Notes: generated from the sequence alone by a model not told the origin. A stretch of DNA of 64,000 nucleotides from Bacillaceae bacterium JMAK1 (GCA_012970285.1 JIBW01000006.1:372001-436000); one strand, 5' to 3'. Shown: positions 17,658-27,139, counted from the stretch's first letter. Program-made: numbers and translations.

Positions 17658-18551
17658 CTATTTCATATAGTTCCTCGATAAAACCCAAGCTTGATCAAAT
17701 ATGACTTCTAATTGCTCTTGAAACCGCTCTTTATCCTTAGGTTTGTTCTTGAGAAAGTTAAGGAAGTCTTTTTTGTTGTTTAAAGACGTCCCATAAATCT
17801 TGTTCGTTTCTCTAATGATCCGAGGAGTTTCTCTCTCTGCACCCTTCATTTCACTAACAATTTTTCGATAGGCGCTCCTGCCAATGACTGCTCTAATACT
17901 TCTTTTATGTTTCCGAAAAACTTTAGAAACCTCTTGTCGTGTATACTCTCCATTGAAAAATAGAAGTCTCTCCAACTCATTTCTATGCTGTGTCCTTTCT
18001 TCAGCTAGATCGATACCAAATAACAACTGTTCTTCTGTCACTTTATCTGAGCTTTCAATAAGCTTTTTATGATCAAGAATTTTTTTTGCAATGATACTTA
18101 ATGGTTTACCAACTTCTTCTAAGCCTTTGAAATATTCCAGATGGTCACTAACCACTTCTTGGTCCGACGCACTAAATTGTGTCAAAGATTTCTCTTTAAG
18201 TTTGGTTAATGCATCAATTTCTGTTTTCCGTAACGCCACATCGCCCTGTTTTATGTCTAACTTCAATTGGCTTTCTGGTTCTTGATAGAGCGTAAGTCCG
18301 AAAACCGAGCTAATGCTTCTCCTTACTTCATCCTCATCTGTTACAATTTCTCCATCGTTATAGAGCACCATTAATTTGGTATATAAAGGATCATTCGGCA
18401 TTCTAGAGAATAAATGTCGATATTCTCTATTTTCAATCTTAATCGGCAATGACATATCTGCACTTTCCCTCTTTGACAAATATGGTTTAAAAGCATTTAA
18501 GTAAATTCCTTCTGCTTTTGAAAACCCCGGAAAATTCATATGGTTTGACAC
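17658..18551 (-). CDS. unknown protein, paralogue B of tandem family
   Basis: A 297-residue protein, same length as paralogue A and collinear with it along the whole chain (FPGFSKAEGIYLNAFKPYLS at the start, KDKERFQEQLEVIFDQ at the end). It starts at GTG with AAGGA ten bases upstream. The intergenic DNA on both sides of it is also related (17530-17657 and 18552-18690), so the duplication unit was gene plus spacer, about 1 kb. No family is recognised; the protein is predicted cytosolic and mostly helical in its second half. Confidence 0.7.
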   Translation of the reverse strand: MSNHMNFPGFSKAEGIYLNAFKPYLSKRESADMSLPIKIENREYRHLFSRMPNDPLYTKLMVLYNDGEIVTDEDEVRRSISSVFGLTLYQEPESQLKLDIKQGDVALRKTEIDALTKLKEKSLTQFSASDQEVVSDHLEYFKGLEEVGKPLSIIAKKILDHKKLIESSDKVTEEQLLFGIDLAEERTQHRNELERLLFFNGEYTRQEVSKVFRKHKRSIRAVIGRSAYRKIVSEMKGAERETPRIIRETNKIYGTSLNNKKDFLNFLKNKPKDKERFQEQLEVIFDQAWVLSRNYMK

Positions 18552-18641
18552 AACTAATCATTCCTTGTTTGTTTTAACTGGATTGACACTTTTGCTCCTA
18601 CGGAGTGTTCTACTTATTTAACTTAACTAGCTAATCCTTTT

Positions 18642-18845
18642 TCACGACCTCGTCTGCAACTCGTAGGTTAAACCATTCATCGAATCTGTAGGTTTCTTAG
18701 AATACAACAATCGATACTCACTGTTTTTTATGATGACTGGTAGTGATAGAACCGCTTGCTCTCGTTTAGCTAAATACGGTTGATAAGCGTTTAAATACAT
18801 GCCATTCGCTTTCGAAAAGCCTGCGAAATTCAAGAACAGTGACAT
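18642..18845 (-). pseudogene. truncated third copy (C) of the tandem family
   Basis: A 67-codon frame whose first about 55 residues (FAGFSKANGMYLNAYQPYLA...EYRLLYSKKPTDS) match the start of paralogues A and B. It then runs straight into DNA homologous to the spacer found downstream of the other copies (CTGCAACTCGTAGGTTAAAC on the plus strand, compare 17612-17630), giving a nonsense tail. This is an internal deletion that removed about 240 codons. Its ribosome site (GAGAGGGTG) is still present, so a short peptide could be made. Confidence 0.7.
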
Positions 18846-18893
18846 CCCGCATCACCCTCTCTATGCTTACCTAAGGGCAAACTCTTTGAAAAC

Positions 18894-19349
18894 TTAATCG
18901 TCGCTCTCCTCTTCTTCTCCGCCTTCAAAGTTTGAATCATCGAGACTCGCAGAGGCTGAGGCTTGAACTTCGGTCTCGTATTGATTAAACATCGCCATGA
19001 AGAATAACGGAGCGGTTGCACTTGCTTCTAAGGTGACGCGATTTCTAGAGGCATCAATCGTTAAGTTACGTATTGAAGCTTCTTCCATGTTCTGTGTTAA
19101 ATAGCGGGTCGCAATAGCACGGACTTCGTTATCATTTAACGAAATCTCACCCGATTCTTCCCACAACTCTCGGTCATAGGCATCTAGCGTTGCAACGGTG
19201 GCAGCATCAACTGCACTTGATAGTTTCGTATGATGATAGATAGTCATGCCACCATCGATGAGCAGTCCCCCAAACGCAAGAACAAAAATGATAATGCCTG
19301 CTGCTAAGGGATACACGCCGCCTTCTTCATCGTTTAGCCATCGCTTCAT
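18894..19349 (-). CDS. tadG: TadG-like pilus protein
   Basis: A 151-residue protein with the TadG N-terminal plan: short basic/acidic leader MKRWLNDEEGGVYPLAA, one hydrophobic helix (about 14-32), then an extracellular domain and a very acidic end (EGGEEEESDD). The EEGG junction resembles a prepilin site, but Glu at +5 is missing. AVDAATVATLDAYDREL is the DAAALA-type motif of the family. Its ATG overlaps the tadE stop by four bases (ATGA). It is much shorter than Gram-negative TadG, lacking the VWA part, which may be supplied by the VWA lipoprotein at 11429. Confidence 0.78.
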   Translation of the reverse strand: MKRWLNDEEGGVYPLAAGIIIFVLAFGGLLIDGGMTIYHHTKLSSAVDAATVATLDAYDRELWEESGEISLNDNEVRAIATRYLTQNMEEASIRNLTIDASRNRVTLEASATAPLFFMAMFNQYETEVQASASASLDDSNFEGGEEEESDD

Positions 19350-19798
19350 TCGTCATCTCGCCCCCATATGTGATAGCTCGACGTATGCTCGATCACGTAG
19401 GATGTTGGAATGTTTGTACCAGGTATACCTACTGGAAACCGGAATTCATAGGACACGGTCGTTTGGAATTGATCTCCGTTAACGACTGACGAGACTTGGC
19501 CTTGATTAATGTTCAATCCTTGACTTAACGTCGATTCTGCTGTTGATTGTGCAACTTGTATCATTTGTCCAGGGTTTGCCTCAAGATCGGCACTGATCGC
19601 ACTGCCAGCGCGAGCGCCTTGATTAGCGGCAGAAACTACAATAATTTGTGAGTACACAAAATACCCGAGTAATAGTACACCAATCGCAATCATCAACATA
19701 ATCGGCGCTACAAGGCCGAACTCTGCAAGTGATTGCCCTTCTTCCCTTCGCCAAAATCGTTTCGGCCTAGGACTTACAGTTGCGGATACATTTGCCAT
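19346..19798 (-). CDS. tadE: TadE-like minor pilin
   Basis: A 150-residue pseudopilin. Prepilin site REEG followed by QSLAEFGLVAPIMLMIAIG: Glu at +5, Phe at +6. One hydrophobic helix is followed by an extracellular domain starting with ANQGARAGSAIS, the usual TadE motif. The start at 19798 is preferred to the longer frame at 19828; either way it overlaps the end of tadV by about 25 bases. It is processed by TadV and thought to initiate or cap Flp pili. Confidence 0.82.
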   Translation of the reverse strand: MANVSATVSPRPKRFWRREEGQSLAEFGLVAPIMLMIAIGVLLLGYFVYSQIIVVSAANQGARAGSAISADLEANPGQMIQVAQSTAESTLSQGLNINQGQVSSVVNGDQFQTTVSYEFRFPVGIPGTNIPTSYVIEHTSSYHIWGRDDE

Positions 19799-20235
19799 AC
19801 CGTTAACACACTCCCTACAGTAATCCAAAGACTAAACGGAAACGCTGTGTTCATTTGATTTTTTGCCAAGTGATCTCGTCTGCGTTGTCGATGCCTAACA
19901 ATGAGTACGATGATTGATACGAGGCCTCCAATGAGTACAATAATGATTGAACTGTACAGAATAAATGGAACACCCATAATGGCACCGATTGCTGCCATTA
20001 ACTTCACATCACCAGCACCGTAAGCTTTCATTAAATAAAAACAAAAGAAGATTGCAAACCCAATAATCATCCCAAGCAAACTCGTAAACAGACCATCTAA
20101 TCCGTACATAAAACCGTTATGCGTTACACCGATGACTGTAGCTGATAACGTTAACCAATTAGGAATTTTCCACGTTCTTAAATCAATAATTGTTGCGATG
20201 AGCAGTGTTGTTGCTAATAGGAAGATTGAAACCAT
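19774..20235 (-). CDS. tadV: prepilin peptidase (TadV/CpaA, A24 family)
   Basis: A 153-residue polytopic membrane aspartic protease with about five hydrophobic segments. Both catalytic aspartates are visible: Asp in ATIIDLRTWKIPNW (about 18) and Asp in GAGDVKLMA (about 76). The N-terminal methylase domain of large PilD enzymes is absent, as is usual for TadV. It cleaves the leader of Flp, TadE and perhaps TadG at the membrane. Confidence 0.92.
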   Translation of the reverse strand: MVSIFLLATTLLIATIIDLRTWKIPNWLTLSATVIGVTHNGFMYGLDGLFTSLLGMIIGFAIFFCFYLMKAYGAGDVKLMAAIGAIMGVPFILYSSIIIVLIGGLVSIIVLIVRHRQRRRDHLAKNQMNTAFPFSLWITVGSVLTVWQMYPQL

Positions 20236-20247
20236 GGGCTCCGCCCC

Positions 20248-21144
20248 TTAATTCATTGATAAGATAAAGTCCATCACACCTAAAATGGCTGGACCGAGAA
20301 GGAAGATCGCCGTAGCCGGAAACGCTAAGAGCAAGAGCGGGAGGAATAACTTCATTGATGCTTTCTCCCCGAGTTCTTGGGCTTTTTTCTTACGCTGTTG
20401 CCACACTTCACTTGCTTGATTACGAAGAACTCTCGTAACACCTGAAGCCCCTCGTTCAAGGTTCTGAGAGACTGCCGATACGAAACGGTTCACCTCATCA
20501 ACTTGGCAACGTTCAGCCAATCGTTCTAATGCTGTAATTTGGGAGACACCGACCGACACATCACGAATGACCATTTGCAATTCGTCAGCAAGAACACCTT
20601 TTTTCTTATCCGCAACTTCTTTCATTGCAGGCACAAGGTTTAATCCCGCCTCACTCATAATTGCGATTGCATTGATGACATATGGTAGCTCTTTCTTAAT
20701 TTGATCTTTCCGTCTGCTTCCTAAAATCTTTAACCAATGTTCAGGAAGAATATAGCCCATGAGTGCGGTCATCATAGCAACTAGGAATAGCATCGGACTG
20801 CTAGCAACAACTCCTAGAAAGAGAAAGTAACTCATCAACCCCACCGCGGTCATCATTTTCATCGTCAAAATGTCTTCCACACGGTACTTCTCTGCTTTTC
20901 CTGCCATTTGGATTTTGGTCTCAAGTTGTTCTCTTCTTTCAATCGATAACCGAAAGTTAACGAGTGAGAGCATTCTCATCACAGCAGGTGTTGCTTTACG
21001 AATGGTAAAGCGGCGTTCTTCTTCAATGAGTACTTCCTCTTCTACAGCGAGACGTTTCTTAATGCTACTTGCTTCCACCCATTGCTTTGGTGTTAACAGT
21101 AGAACAATAAACAGAAACATCAATGAGGCTATGATGATGGCCAC
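20248..21144 (-). CDS. tadC: Tad inner-membrane platform protein TadC
   Basis: A 298-residue type II secretion F-domain protein: N-terminal helix, basic cytosolic part, paired helices near 95-140, the soluble F domain (LPYVINAIAIMSEAGLNLVPAMKEVA, about 160-250), and a C-terminal helix pair. GTG start behind AAAGGAGG. With TadB it forms the platform that couples the ATPase to pilus growth. Confidence 0.88.
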   Translation of the reverse strand: MAIIIASLMFLFIVLLLTPKQWVEASSIKKRLAVEEEVLIEEERRFTIRKATPAVMRMLSLVNFRLSIERREQLETKIQMAGKAEKYRVEDILTMKMMTAVGLMSYFLFLGVVASSPMLFLVAMMTALMGYILPEHWLKILGSRRKDQIKKELPYVINAIAIMSEAGLNLVPAMKEVADKKKGVLADELQMVIRDVSVGVSQITALERLAERCQVDEVNRFVSAVSQNLERGASGVTRVLRNQASEVWQQRKKKAQELGEKASMKLFLPLLLLAFPATAIFLLGPAILGVMDFILSMN

Positions 21145-21159
21145 GTCCGATCCCTCCTT

Positions 21160-22068
21160 TTACACATCGATGTTCGTCACCTTTCTACCGATAAAGTAAT
21201 TTGCGACAAGCATTAGCACCGCGGCGAACAACATAAACGTTCCAAGCGTTTGATCGTACATCGGTTGCATATAATCTGGATTTAGCATCATCAAAACAAC
21301 GACAATCCCAACGGGCATAAATGTAAGCAATGATGCTTCCATTTTCTTTTGTGCAGTCGCTACTTTAATTTCTTGTTGTATCATGATTTTGTCTGAAATC
21401 GATTCTGCCGTGTTATCAATAACGTCTGCTAAATTGCCACCCTTTGTTCTCGTCATAATAATGGCATCAACAAATTGGGCAATGTCTTCAATGTCGTGTT
21501 CGTTTCTAAACGTTTGTAACGCATCCTCAACAGGTGTCCCGAGTTGAATATCTCCGTTAATTCGCTCTAATGCATCAAGCATCGGCTTGTCTTTTTGAAG
21601 CTGTAGCTCTCGCGTCATGTCTGTTTCACAACGACGCAAAGCAACTTGGAGGGACGTACCCGCTTTCAATGAGCTTGCCAATGAAAGAATCGCATCTCTA
21701 AATTGTAACAACATGATTTTCTCTTGCTTTTGATGATCGTGATTCGCCTTCACTTTCGGATAGAAAAGGCCTAAAAGAGCAATCAACAGTGCAAAGAAAA
21801 CGCTCCGGAACAACATCATACCTAGTAAGAAAAGAATCAAACAGATCACGGCTGCTTGGAGTATATTCATTCGGCGCTTTGAAGCTTGACGCTCTTCGGC
21901 TGACTGTGTACTGTACACCGATTTCTTTCTACCTTCTAAACGCTTGAATGATTTTTCTAATATTTTTTTCTGTGGCACGGTCCCATAGATGAGTATTTGT
22001 GTGAGTTCAACAATTGCTTTTAACATAATCAAAAGCAGTACCACAATCGCTATATAAGTCAAAAGCAT
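21160..22068 (-). CDS. tadB: Tad inner-membrane platform protein TadB
   Basis: A 302-residue protein with the same F domain as TadC (LQFRDAILSLASSLKAGTSLQVAL, about 120-240), flanked by helices, ending in MLVANYFIGRKV. Typical TadB motif: FVDAIIMTRTKGGNLADVID. It starts at ATG behind GAGGAG, 13 bases after tadA. Confidence 0.88.
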   Translation of the reverse strand: MLLTYIAIVVLLLIMLKAIVELTQILIYGTVPQKKILEKSFKRLEGRKKSVYSTQSAEERQASKRRMNILQAAVICLILFLLGMMLFRSVFFALLIALLGLFYPKVKANHDHQKQEKIMLLQFRDAILSLASSLKAGTSLQVALRRCETDMTRELQLQKDKPMLDALERINGDIQLGTPVEDALQTFRNEHDIEDIAQFVDAIIMTRTKGGNLADVIDNTAESISDKIMIQQEIKVATAQKKMEASLLTFMPVGIVVVLMMLNPDYMQPMYDQTLGTFMLFAAVLMLVANYFIGRKVTNIDV

Positions 22069-22081
22069 GCTCGTCCACTCC

Positions 22082-23464
22082 TCAAGAATAGTGATGGACC
22101 ATCGTCGGTTCTTCTAGCGGTTGCTCACCGTAACCTGCGGATTGCCACTTTTCTACTTGCTCCATTGCTGAACCTGTTGGCACTAACCTGCCGACGACTT
22201 TATCTTTTGTGCTTTCTTCTGAGTTAATTTTGAAATGAAACAAGTCGCGATGTTGAATTTCACCTTGCTCTTCACCGAGAATTTCTGTGATCTGCAACAC
22301 GCGTCTCGAACCATCTCGCAATCTTCCGAGTTGAACAATTAGCTCGACCGATGAAGAGATTTGTCTTCGAATCGCTGGAATCGGTAGATCCAGACCAGAC
22401 ATGAGTACCATCGTTTCTAACCTTGATAACATATCGACCGATGAATTGGCGTGCCCTGTCGTTAAAGAACCGTCATGACCGGTATTCATCGCCTGCAACA
22501 TGTCTAATGCTTCTCCACCACGAACCTCACCAACAACAATACGATCTGGACGCATTCGAAGAGCCGTACGAACGAGGTCTCGCATCGTAATTTCGCCTTT
22601 ACCTTCCACATTTGCAGGTCTTGTTTCTAGACTGACTAAGTTCTGAATTTGTGTAAGCTTCAGCTCCGCGGAATCCTCGACTGTAATTACACGTTCATGA
22701 TTTGGAATGTACATGCTCAATGCGTTAAGAAAGGTCGTCTTCCCTGAACCTGTTCCCCCAGAGATGACGATGTTGTACTTTGCTTCCACAAGTTTTTGCA
22801 GCCATTCAGCAATCGGCGTGTCCAGTGCACCAAAGTCAATGAGCTTCTCCATCGTAAAAGGATCACTTGGGAACTTTCGAATCGTAATGATTGGTCCACC
22901 TAGAGAGATTGGGCGAATAACGACGTTCACACGTGAGCCATCAGGAAGCCGTGCATCTACGATCGGATTTGCTTCATCAATCTTCCGGTTAATCGGCGCT
23001 ACAATCTTCTCAATAATCGTCAAAAGATCCGCTTCTGATTTGAATCGAATGCGCTCCCCGTCTTCATCATAGGCATAGCCGAGACGGCCATTCTCCTCAA
23101 TAAACACGTCATCGGTACCATTAATCATAATCTCCGTAATGTCTTGCCTGCGTACGAGTGGATCAATAATTCCGTAGCCGATGAGCTGTTGCATAATTTC
23201 ATCCGTAAGCAACTTCCGCTCATCTGTCGTTAACAGCAAATCTTGATGATTCATCGTCTCTTTCTGCTCGAGTGAATACCAAACCGCTGCCCGTAATCGA
23301 TCGTTATTGCTTAAAATCTTATGATCTTTGTTTCCTTGTTTAACAATGTCTTCACGAACCGACTGCTTTAGTTGATCAACCTCAACATCTAAGTCCTCGT
23401 TCCACAGCGCTTCATGTCCTTCATTTTGTCGTTGCTTACGTTTAATCGCTTGTTCGATTCCCAT
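22082..23464 (-). CDS. tadA: Tad pilus ATPase TadA/CpaF
   Basis: A 460-residue secretion ATPase. Walker A is [15 protein letters not shown]; Walker B is [19 protein letters not shown]; the His-box [14 protein letters not shown] follows. The N-terminal half contains the CpaF domain ([24 protein letters not shown]). It forms a cytosolic hexamer that powers Flp assembly. Start and tadZ stop share a base (TAATG), indicating coupled translation. Confidence 0.95.
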   Translation of the reverse strand: MGIEQAIKRKQRQNEGHEALWNEDLDVEVDQLKQSVREDIVKQGNKDHKILSNNDRLRAAVWYSLEQKETMNHQDLLLTTDERKLLTDEIMQQLIGYGIIDPLVRRQDITEIMINGTDDVFIEENGRLGYAYDEDGERIRFKSEADLLTIIEKIVAPINRKIDEANPIVDARLPDGSRVNVVIRPISLGGPIITIRKFPSDPFTMEKLIDFGALDTPIAEWLQKLVEAKYNIVISGGTGSGKTTFLNALSMYIPNHERVITVEDSAELKLTQIQNLVSLETRPANVEGKGEITMRDLVRTALRMRPDRIVVGEVRGGEALDMLQAMNTGHDGSLTTGHANSSVDMLSRLETMVLMSGLDLPIPAIRRQISSSVELIVQLGRLRDGSRRVLQITEILGEEQGEIQHRDLFHFKINSEESTKDKVVGRLVPTGSAMEQVEKWQSAGYGEQPLEEPTMVHHYS

Positions 23465-24717
23465 TACGCAAGCACCCCTTTTCTTAAGCCGTTGCGTTTC
23501 GCTACTTCTTTCTTCTCGAACATCGGCTCAATTAAGTTTGCAATACTGCGGTAATGCTTATTAATCTTTAGCGCTGGCTTTTCTGCCATCACAATGCCAC
23601 GGTTTGCGTACCCTTGTACTTGCTCGTATTTATGTGGAATCACTGCTGATACTTTCATGGACAACATGGATTCCATTTCAGAAATCGGGAATCCAATTGA
23701 ATCATGGTAAGCGTTAATGATAAGATAACGATTTTGCAACGGGCGATGAAGCTTACGAATAATATCCACAGAAGATAACATCGACCAGTTTGCTGCAACA
23801 TCTGTCGTTAAGACGAAGAACAAATCTGTCGCATTACTCATTAATGAAATGTTACGTTCAGACAAGTCTGTCGAAGAATCAACGACGATCATGTCATAGT
23901 CTAGCCGTTGCAATGCTTCCATAATTCGGTCTGTATGATCGAGCGATAAAGCTGCCATCTTCAGCGGCGACCCTGCACTTAGTACACTTAATTTCTTCCC
24001 TTGAAGGCTGACCGTTTCAATGGACTGGCGCAATACTTCATCAAGCTCCTCGTCGTCTTGACGACCTTGCTCCAAGTAAGTGACGACATCAGATAGACCT
24101 TTTGTTCCTTGTGGAAGATTAAATGCAACAGAAACATGACCGAACAGGGCGAAGTCTACGAGTAATACGTTTTTGTCTTTTAACGTCAGTTGAGCGGCTG
24201 TGTTAACCGCAATGGTCGTCGTACCGACGCCTCCTTTTGGAGAATAAAACAACGAGATCTTTTTGTCGGTATGCTCTTTTGCAGCTGCATTTACACTCGT
24301 GAAAATATCTTTATCTTGGCCGATTGGCGTGAATGATAACATCTTCTGAGTGTACGTTCCCATCGGTGTGTACTTATAAATGAGATCAACGTTCTCATGA
24401 ATCAATTCCGTTTCTCGAACGATATGAAGTTGCTCAGCAACGAGGATGATCTTCTGGGTATTATAGTTTAATAAATTGCGATACCACGCTGGATCTGCAT
24501 TCGTAGCCTCGACGTTAATCAATAGAATATCAACGGTATGGCTTCCAAGATATTCGTACAAATCTGTTAATGTTTCCCCTTGAAAAATGACTGATACTAA
24601 ATCTTCACTTTGTTCGTAATACCGGTTAATATCTGCGCGGTAACTTGGGTCTTGATCAATAATTGCGACCGTTAATGACTCACTTGAATGTCGACCTGGT
24701 ATAAACTCTGCATCCAT
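23464..24717 (-). CDS. tadZ: Tad localisation ATPase TadZ/CpaE
   Basis: A 417-residue protein. A degenerate receiver-like domain (about 1-125: TVAIIDQDPSYRADINRYY, then DILLINVEA) precedes a MinD/ParA ATPase domain with deviant Walker A FYSPKGGVGTTTIAVNTA and IVVDSSTDLSERN. It is thought to place the pilus machine in the cell. ATG start behind AAAGGAGGTG. Confidence 0.9.
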   Translation of the reverse strand: MDAEFIPGRHSSESLTVAIIDQDPSYRADINRYYEQSEDLVSVIFQGETLTDLYEYLGSHTVDILLINVEATNADPAWYRNLLNYNTQKIILVAEQLHIVRETELIHENVDLIYKYTPMGTYTQKMLSFTPIGQDKDIFTSVNAAAKEHTDKKISLFYSPKGGVGTTTIAVNTAAQLTLKDKNVLLVDFALFGHVSVAFNLPQGTKGLSDVVTYLEQGRQDDEELDEVLRQSIETVSLQGKKLSVLSAGSPLKMAALSLDHTDRIMEALQRLDYDMIVVDSSTDLSERNISLMSNATDLFFVLTTDVAANWSMLSSVDIIRKLHRPLQNRYLIINAYHDSIGFPISEMESMLSMKVSAVIPHKYEQVQGYANRGIVMAEKPALKINKHYRSIANLIEPMFEKKEVAKRNGLRKGVLA

Positions 24718-24735
24718 GAATTGGCACCTCCTTTT

Positions 24736-25461
24736 CTAGCTTTCTAGTGTTGACTCTCTTATAATCTCCAAATCGATTGACTCGCCATTTGAAGGGTTTA
24801 AGGCTAAGCTTAATGACCCGTTTTCTACCGCATTTCCGAGTGCCACAACCTCTTGTGGGTTAACGAGTAGCGTCACATGTTGCACCGTTGAATCTTTTGC
24901 CAAATCTGCAAGTGAATCTTCATTGTAGGACTCTACTTCATACACTTCTGCGAACTGAATGAGCATTCGAGAGTAGAACTCCCCTTGTCCATCTTCTGCT
25001 GTGTACACAACATCAACGTGGTCTCCTTTTTGCAAAGAGTTATCCACAGCTGCTTGTGGACTCAACGCTAATGTGTATAACCGCATTTCGTCAGGAATAA
25101 ATTCCGACGAATCAATATTTCCTGAAGCTGTTACATATTCTGCAGCATCCTCTGGAAAAACAATCTGCTCGGGATCTAACAACACCGGTTTTCCAGATTC
25201 AATCTCCTGACGTGTAATCGCACCAATCACAGATTCTGGATCTTGAACCCGGTTTGGAAGAAGCGTTTCTACCGCACTTGCTTCTACGTTCACTGTCGTT
25301 AACATCTCTTCTGTAATTTCTGTTTGCTCAGCAATCGTTCGATCACTTACGACAACCGCTGTCGTCTGTTGCAAAGAATCTAAATATTGAAAGGTTAAAT
25401 AAGCAATTAACCCGGCACTGCCCAGTATAAGAATTAAACGCCAACTTAATTTAGCAAACAT
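24736..25461 (-). CDS. cpaB: Flp pilus assembly protein CpaB/RcpC
   Basis: A 241-residue protein with one N-terminal anchor helix (about 7-25) and a SAF domain (TEITEEMLTTVNVE...AITRQEIESGKPVL) followed by the RcpC domain (YTLALSPQAAVDNSLQKGDHVDVVYTA). In Gram-negatives it works with the secretin. No secretin is expected here, so it probably faces the wall side of the membrane. Confidence 0.88.
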   Translation of the reverse strand: MFAKLSWRLILILGSAGLIAYLTFQYLDSLQQTTAVVVSDRTIAEQTEITEEMLTTVNVEASAVETLLPNRVQDPESVIGAITRQEIESGKPVLLDPEQIVFPEDAAEYVTASGNIDSSEFIPDEMRLYTLALSPQAAVDNSLQKGDHVDVVYTAEDGQGEFYSRMLIQFAEVYEVESYNEDSLADLAKDSTVQHVTLLVNPQEVVALGNAVENGSLSLALNPSNGESIDLEIIRESTLES

Positions 25462-25489
25462 CGATGATCCTCCTGACCCGTCTCATTCA

Positions 25490-26254
25490 TTACGAAACCA
25501 ATTGCCCACGCTCTTTTGAGAACACAGCGTAATCAAACGCTTCTTGTCGTGCACGTAAATCAAAATACATGCTCATATACAATGAGCCGATAAATGGCAT
25601 CATAACAAGGTATAGTATTGTATTAATTACGATATCCACCCAGAAAATTGGCGTTCCAATCATGACTAGAATAAGGATTTCTGCACCTACGATGAGTACA
25701 TTGGATGCGATAATGATGAGCAGTAACAAACCTAGTATTCGCCAGAATGAGCCTATCACGAGTTGACGGCTTCGCATTAAGGATCGAAAGATTCCTTTAT
25801 TTTCAAAAGCGATTGTCTGAGCAAATAAACCTAGATAAGCGTAGATGATTAAGCCTGGTATAACGAGGAGCGCTAACCCAAACGTCGTAAGCACCGTATA
25901 AAGAATTGTCGCAACAATAATCGTCGGAAATACTAACGCAGTCTTTTTTAAACCAGCTAGTATGCGCTTCTTAAAGGGAAGCTCTCGATCGAGCAATAAC
26001 AAATAAAATACATGAACACCTAGCACGCTAAACATAAGAGCTTGATTAAAAATTCGCAATGCCTCAAGCTCAACAACACTTACGCCTAGTTGATTCATGT
26101 AATCAAAAAATAAGAATAATGCCGTTATAAGAGGAACACTGATGAGTAGCGTCCCTGGTATAGAGTGTACGAACACTCGCTTTCCGTTTTGACTCATGTT
26201 GCGCATCAATTCTTTAAACGATTGTGGTTGTGTTTGTTCCTTACTAATGTCCAT
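25490..26254 (-). CDS. polytopic membrane protein of the Tad locus
   Basis: A 254-residue protein with about six hydrophobic helices. The C-terminal stretch YMSMYFDLRARQEAFDYAVF is typical of the membrane domain related to GPDPase-type/DUF7847-like proteins of unknown function. ATG 26254 (AAAGGA eight bases upstream) is preferred; it overlaps the DUF192 stop by eleven bases. Role in the pilus locus unknown. Confidence 0.7.
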   Translation of the reverse strand: MDISKEQTQPQSFKELMRNMSQNGKRVFVHSIPGTLLISVPLITALFLFFDYMNQLGVSVVELEALRIFNQALMFSVLGVHVFYLLLLDRELPFKKRILAGLKKTALVFPTIIVATILYTVLTTFGLALLVIPGLIIYAYLGLFAQTIAFENKGIFRSLMRSRQLVIGSFWRILGLLLLIIIASNVLIVGAEILILVMIGTPIFWVDIVINTILYLVMMPFIGSLYMSMYFDLRARQEAFDYAVFSKERGQLVS

Positions 26255-26627
26255 CTTTACCTTCCTTTCTTCCACCGGGATCTATAAAGAGGCATTGCCC
26301 TTTTGTAAGTCCATAGTCTAAAACTACACCACTTTTAAGCTCCAATATCCCGTATACCGTCTTTTCGTACGGCAACATTTTCCACGGCGCAACATCCTCA
26401 AACACTTCTTTAACTCGATACTCATTATTAGTAATTTTCTCTAAATAAACACAGTCAATTGGGAATTTCATGAACCATGTATGAACTTGCTGGCATGGAT
26501 ATATGAATATCCCTTCTTGATCTCCCAAGTTATTTTTCCCAAGTAGTCCTTTTAATCTTGAAGCGTATCCATTTGCGATTATTAACTGATCCACAAGAAC
26601 TGTTTTTGATCCTTGAATCCAGACCAT
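26244..26627 (-). CDS. DUF192 family protein
   Basis: A 127-residue protein with the DUF192 pattern: RLKGLLGK early, WFMKFPIDCVYL in the middle (family: fWMknt.ipLDi.f), ILELKSGVV and TKGQCLFIDP at the end. No signal peptide, although many DUF192 proteins are exported. It is the first gene of the long Tad transcription unit. DUF192 genes are known as neighbours of Tad clusters in other Gram-positives; the role is unknown. Confidence 0.8.
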   Translation of the reverse strand: MVWIQGSKTVLVDQLIIANGYASRLKGLLGKNNLGDQEGIFIYPCQQVHTWFMKFPIDCVYLEKITNNEYRVKEVFEDVAPWKMLPYEKTVYGILELKSGVVLDYGLTKGQCLFIDPGGRKEGKDGH

Positions 26628-27139
26628 AGATTCTCCCTATCTACTTTTTGAGTATTTTCTTAGTTCAGTAGTTGCTCATAGTACAGTAAAGTACCATATT
26701 ATAAAAACAAATCAAGTAATGAAGATTCAGACAAATAAAGTTTTACATTTAATGGGAATCTATTAAGCCGAAAATAACAACAAACCCGCACTTTATGACA
26801 AGTCCTTTGGTACGTATTGTCGTAATATAGTCAAGAGGTCGAATTCCAATGAAACTTAGGACCTTCAATTCCCGTGTCATTAGTCCTTTTTTTCGATATT
26901 CCCTTTACAAATTTATTAAATCAATCACTTTAATTTTAAACTAATAGATTGACTGAACCATGCTTATCAAAAACCCCGACTCACTGGACATTAGAATTTA
27001 CTTTAATTTCGTCAAGATTCGCTCTAATCCCCCATGAATTTCGTTCATCATTCGCTTCGTAATGAAGCAATTTAATTGTTATACACAAATAACACCTCTT
27101 CAACAACGATTCTCTTTTTACCTTATCCACAAGTGCACA
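26628..27139. other. long intergenic gap upstream of the Tad operon
   Basis: This must contain the Tad operon promoter (minus strand). A perfect -10 TATAAT is at 26698-26703 (minus strand), without a good -35, and a GTAC-N6-GTAC element at 26681-26694 lies in the leader. On the minus strand, 26981-27088 is a 35-codon frame with a TTG start and AGAGGTG four bases upstream; protein-like text continues after its stop codon for 14 more codons, so it may be a gene remnant. Otherwise AT-rich with nothing recognisable. Confidence 0.45.
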
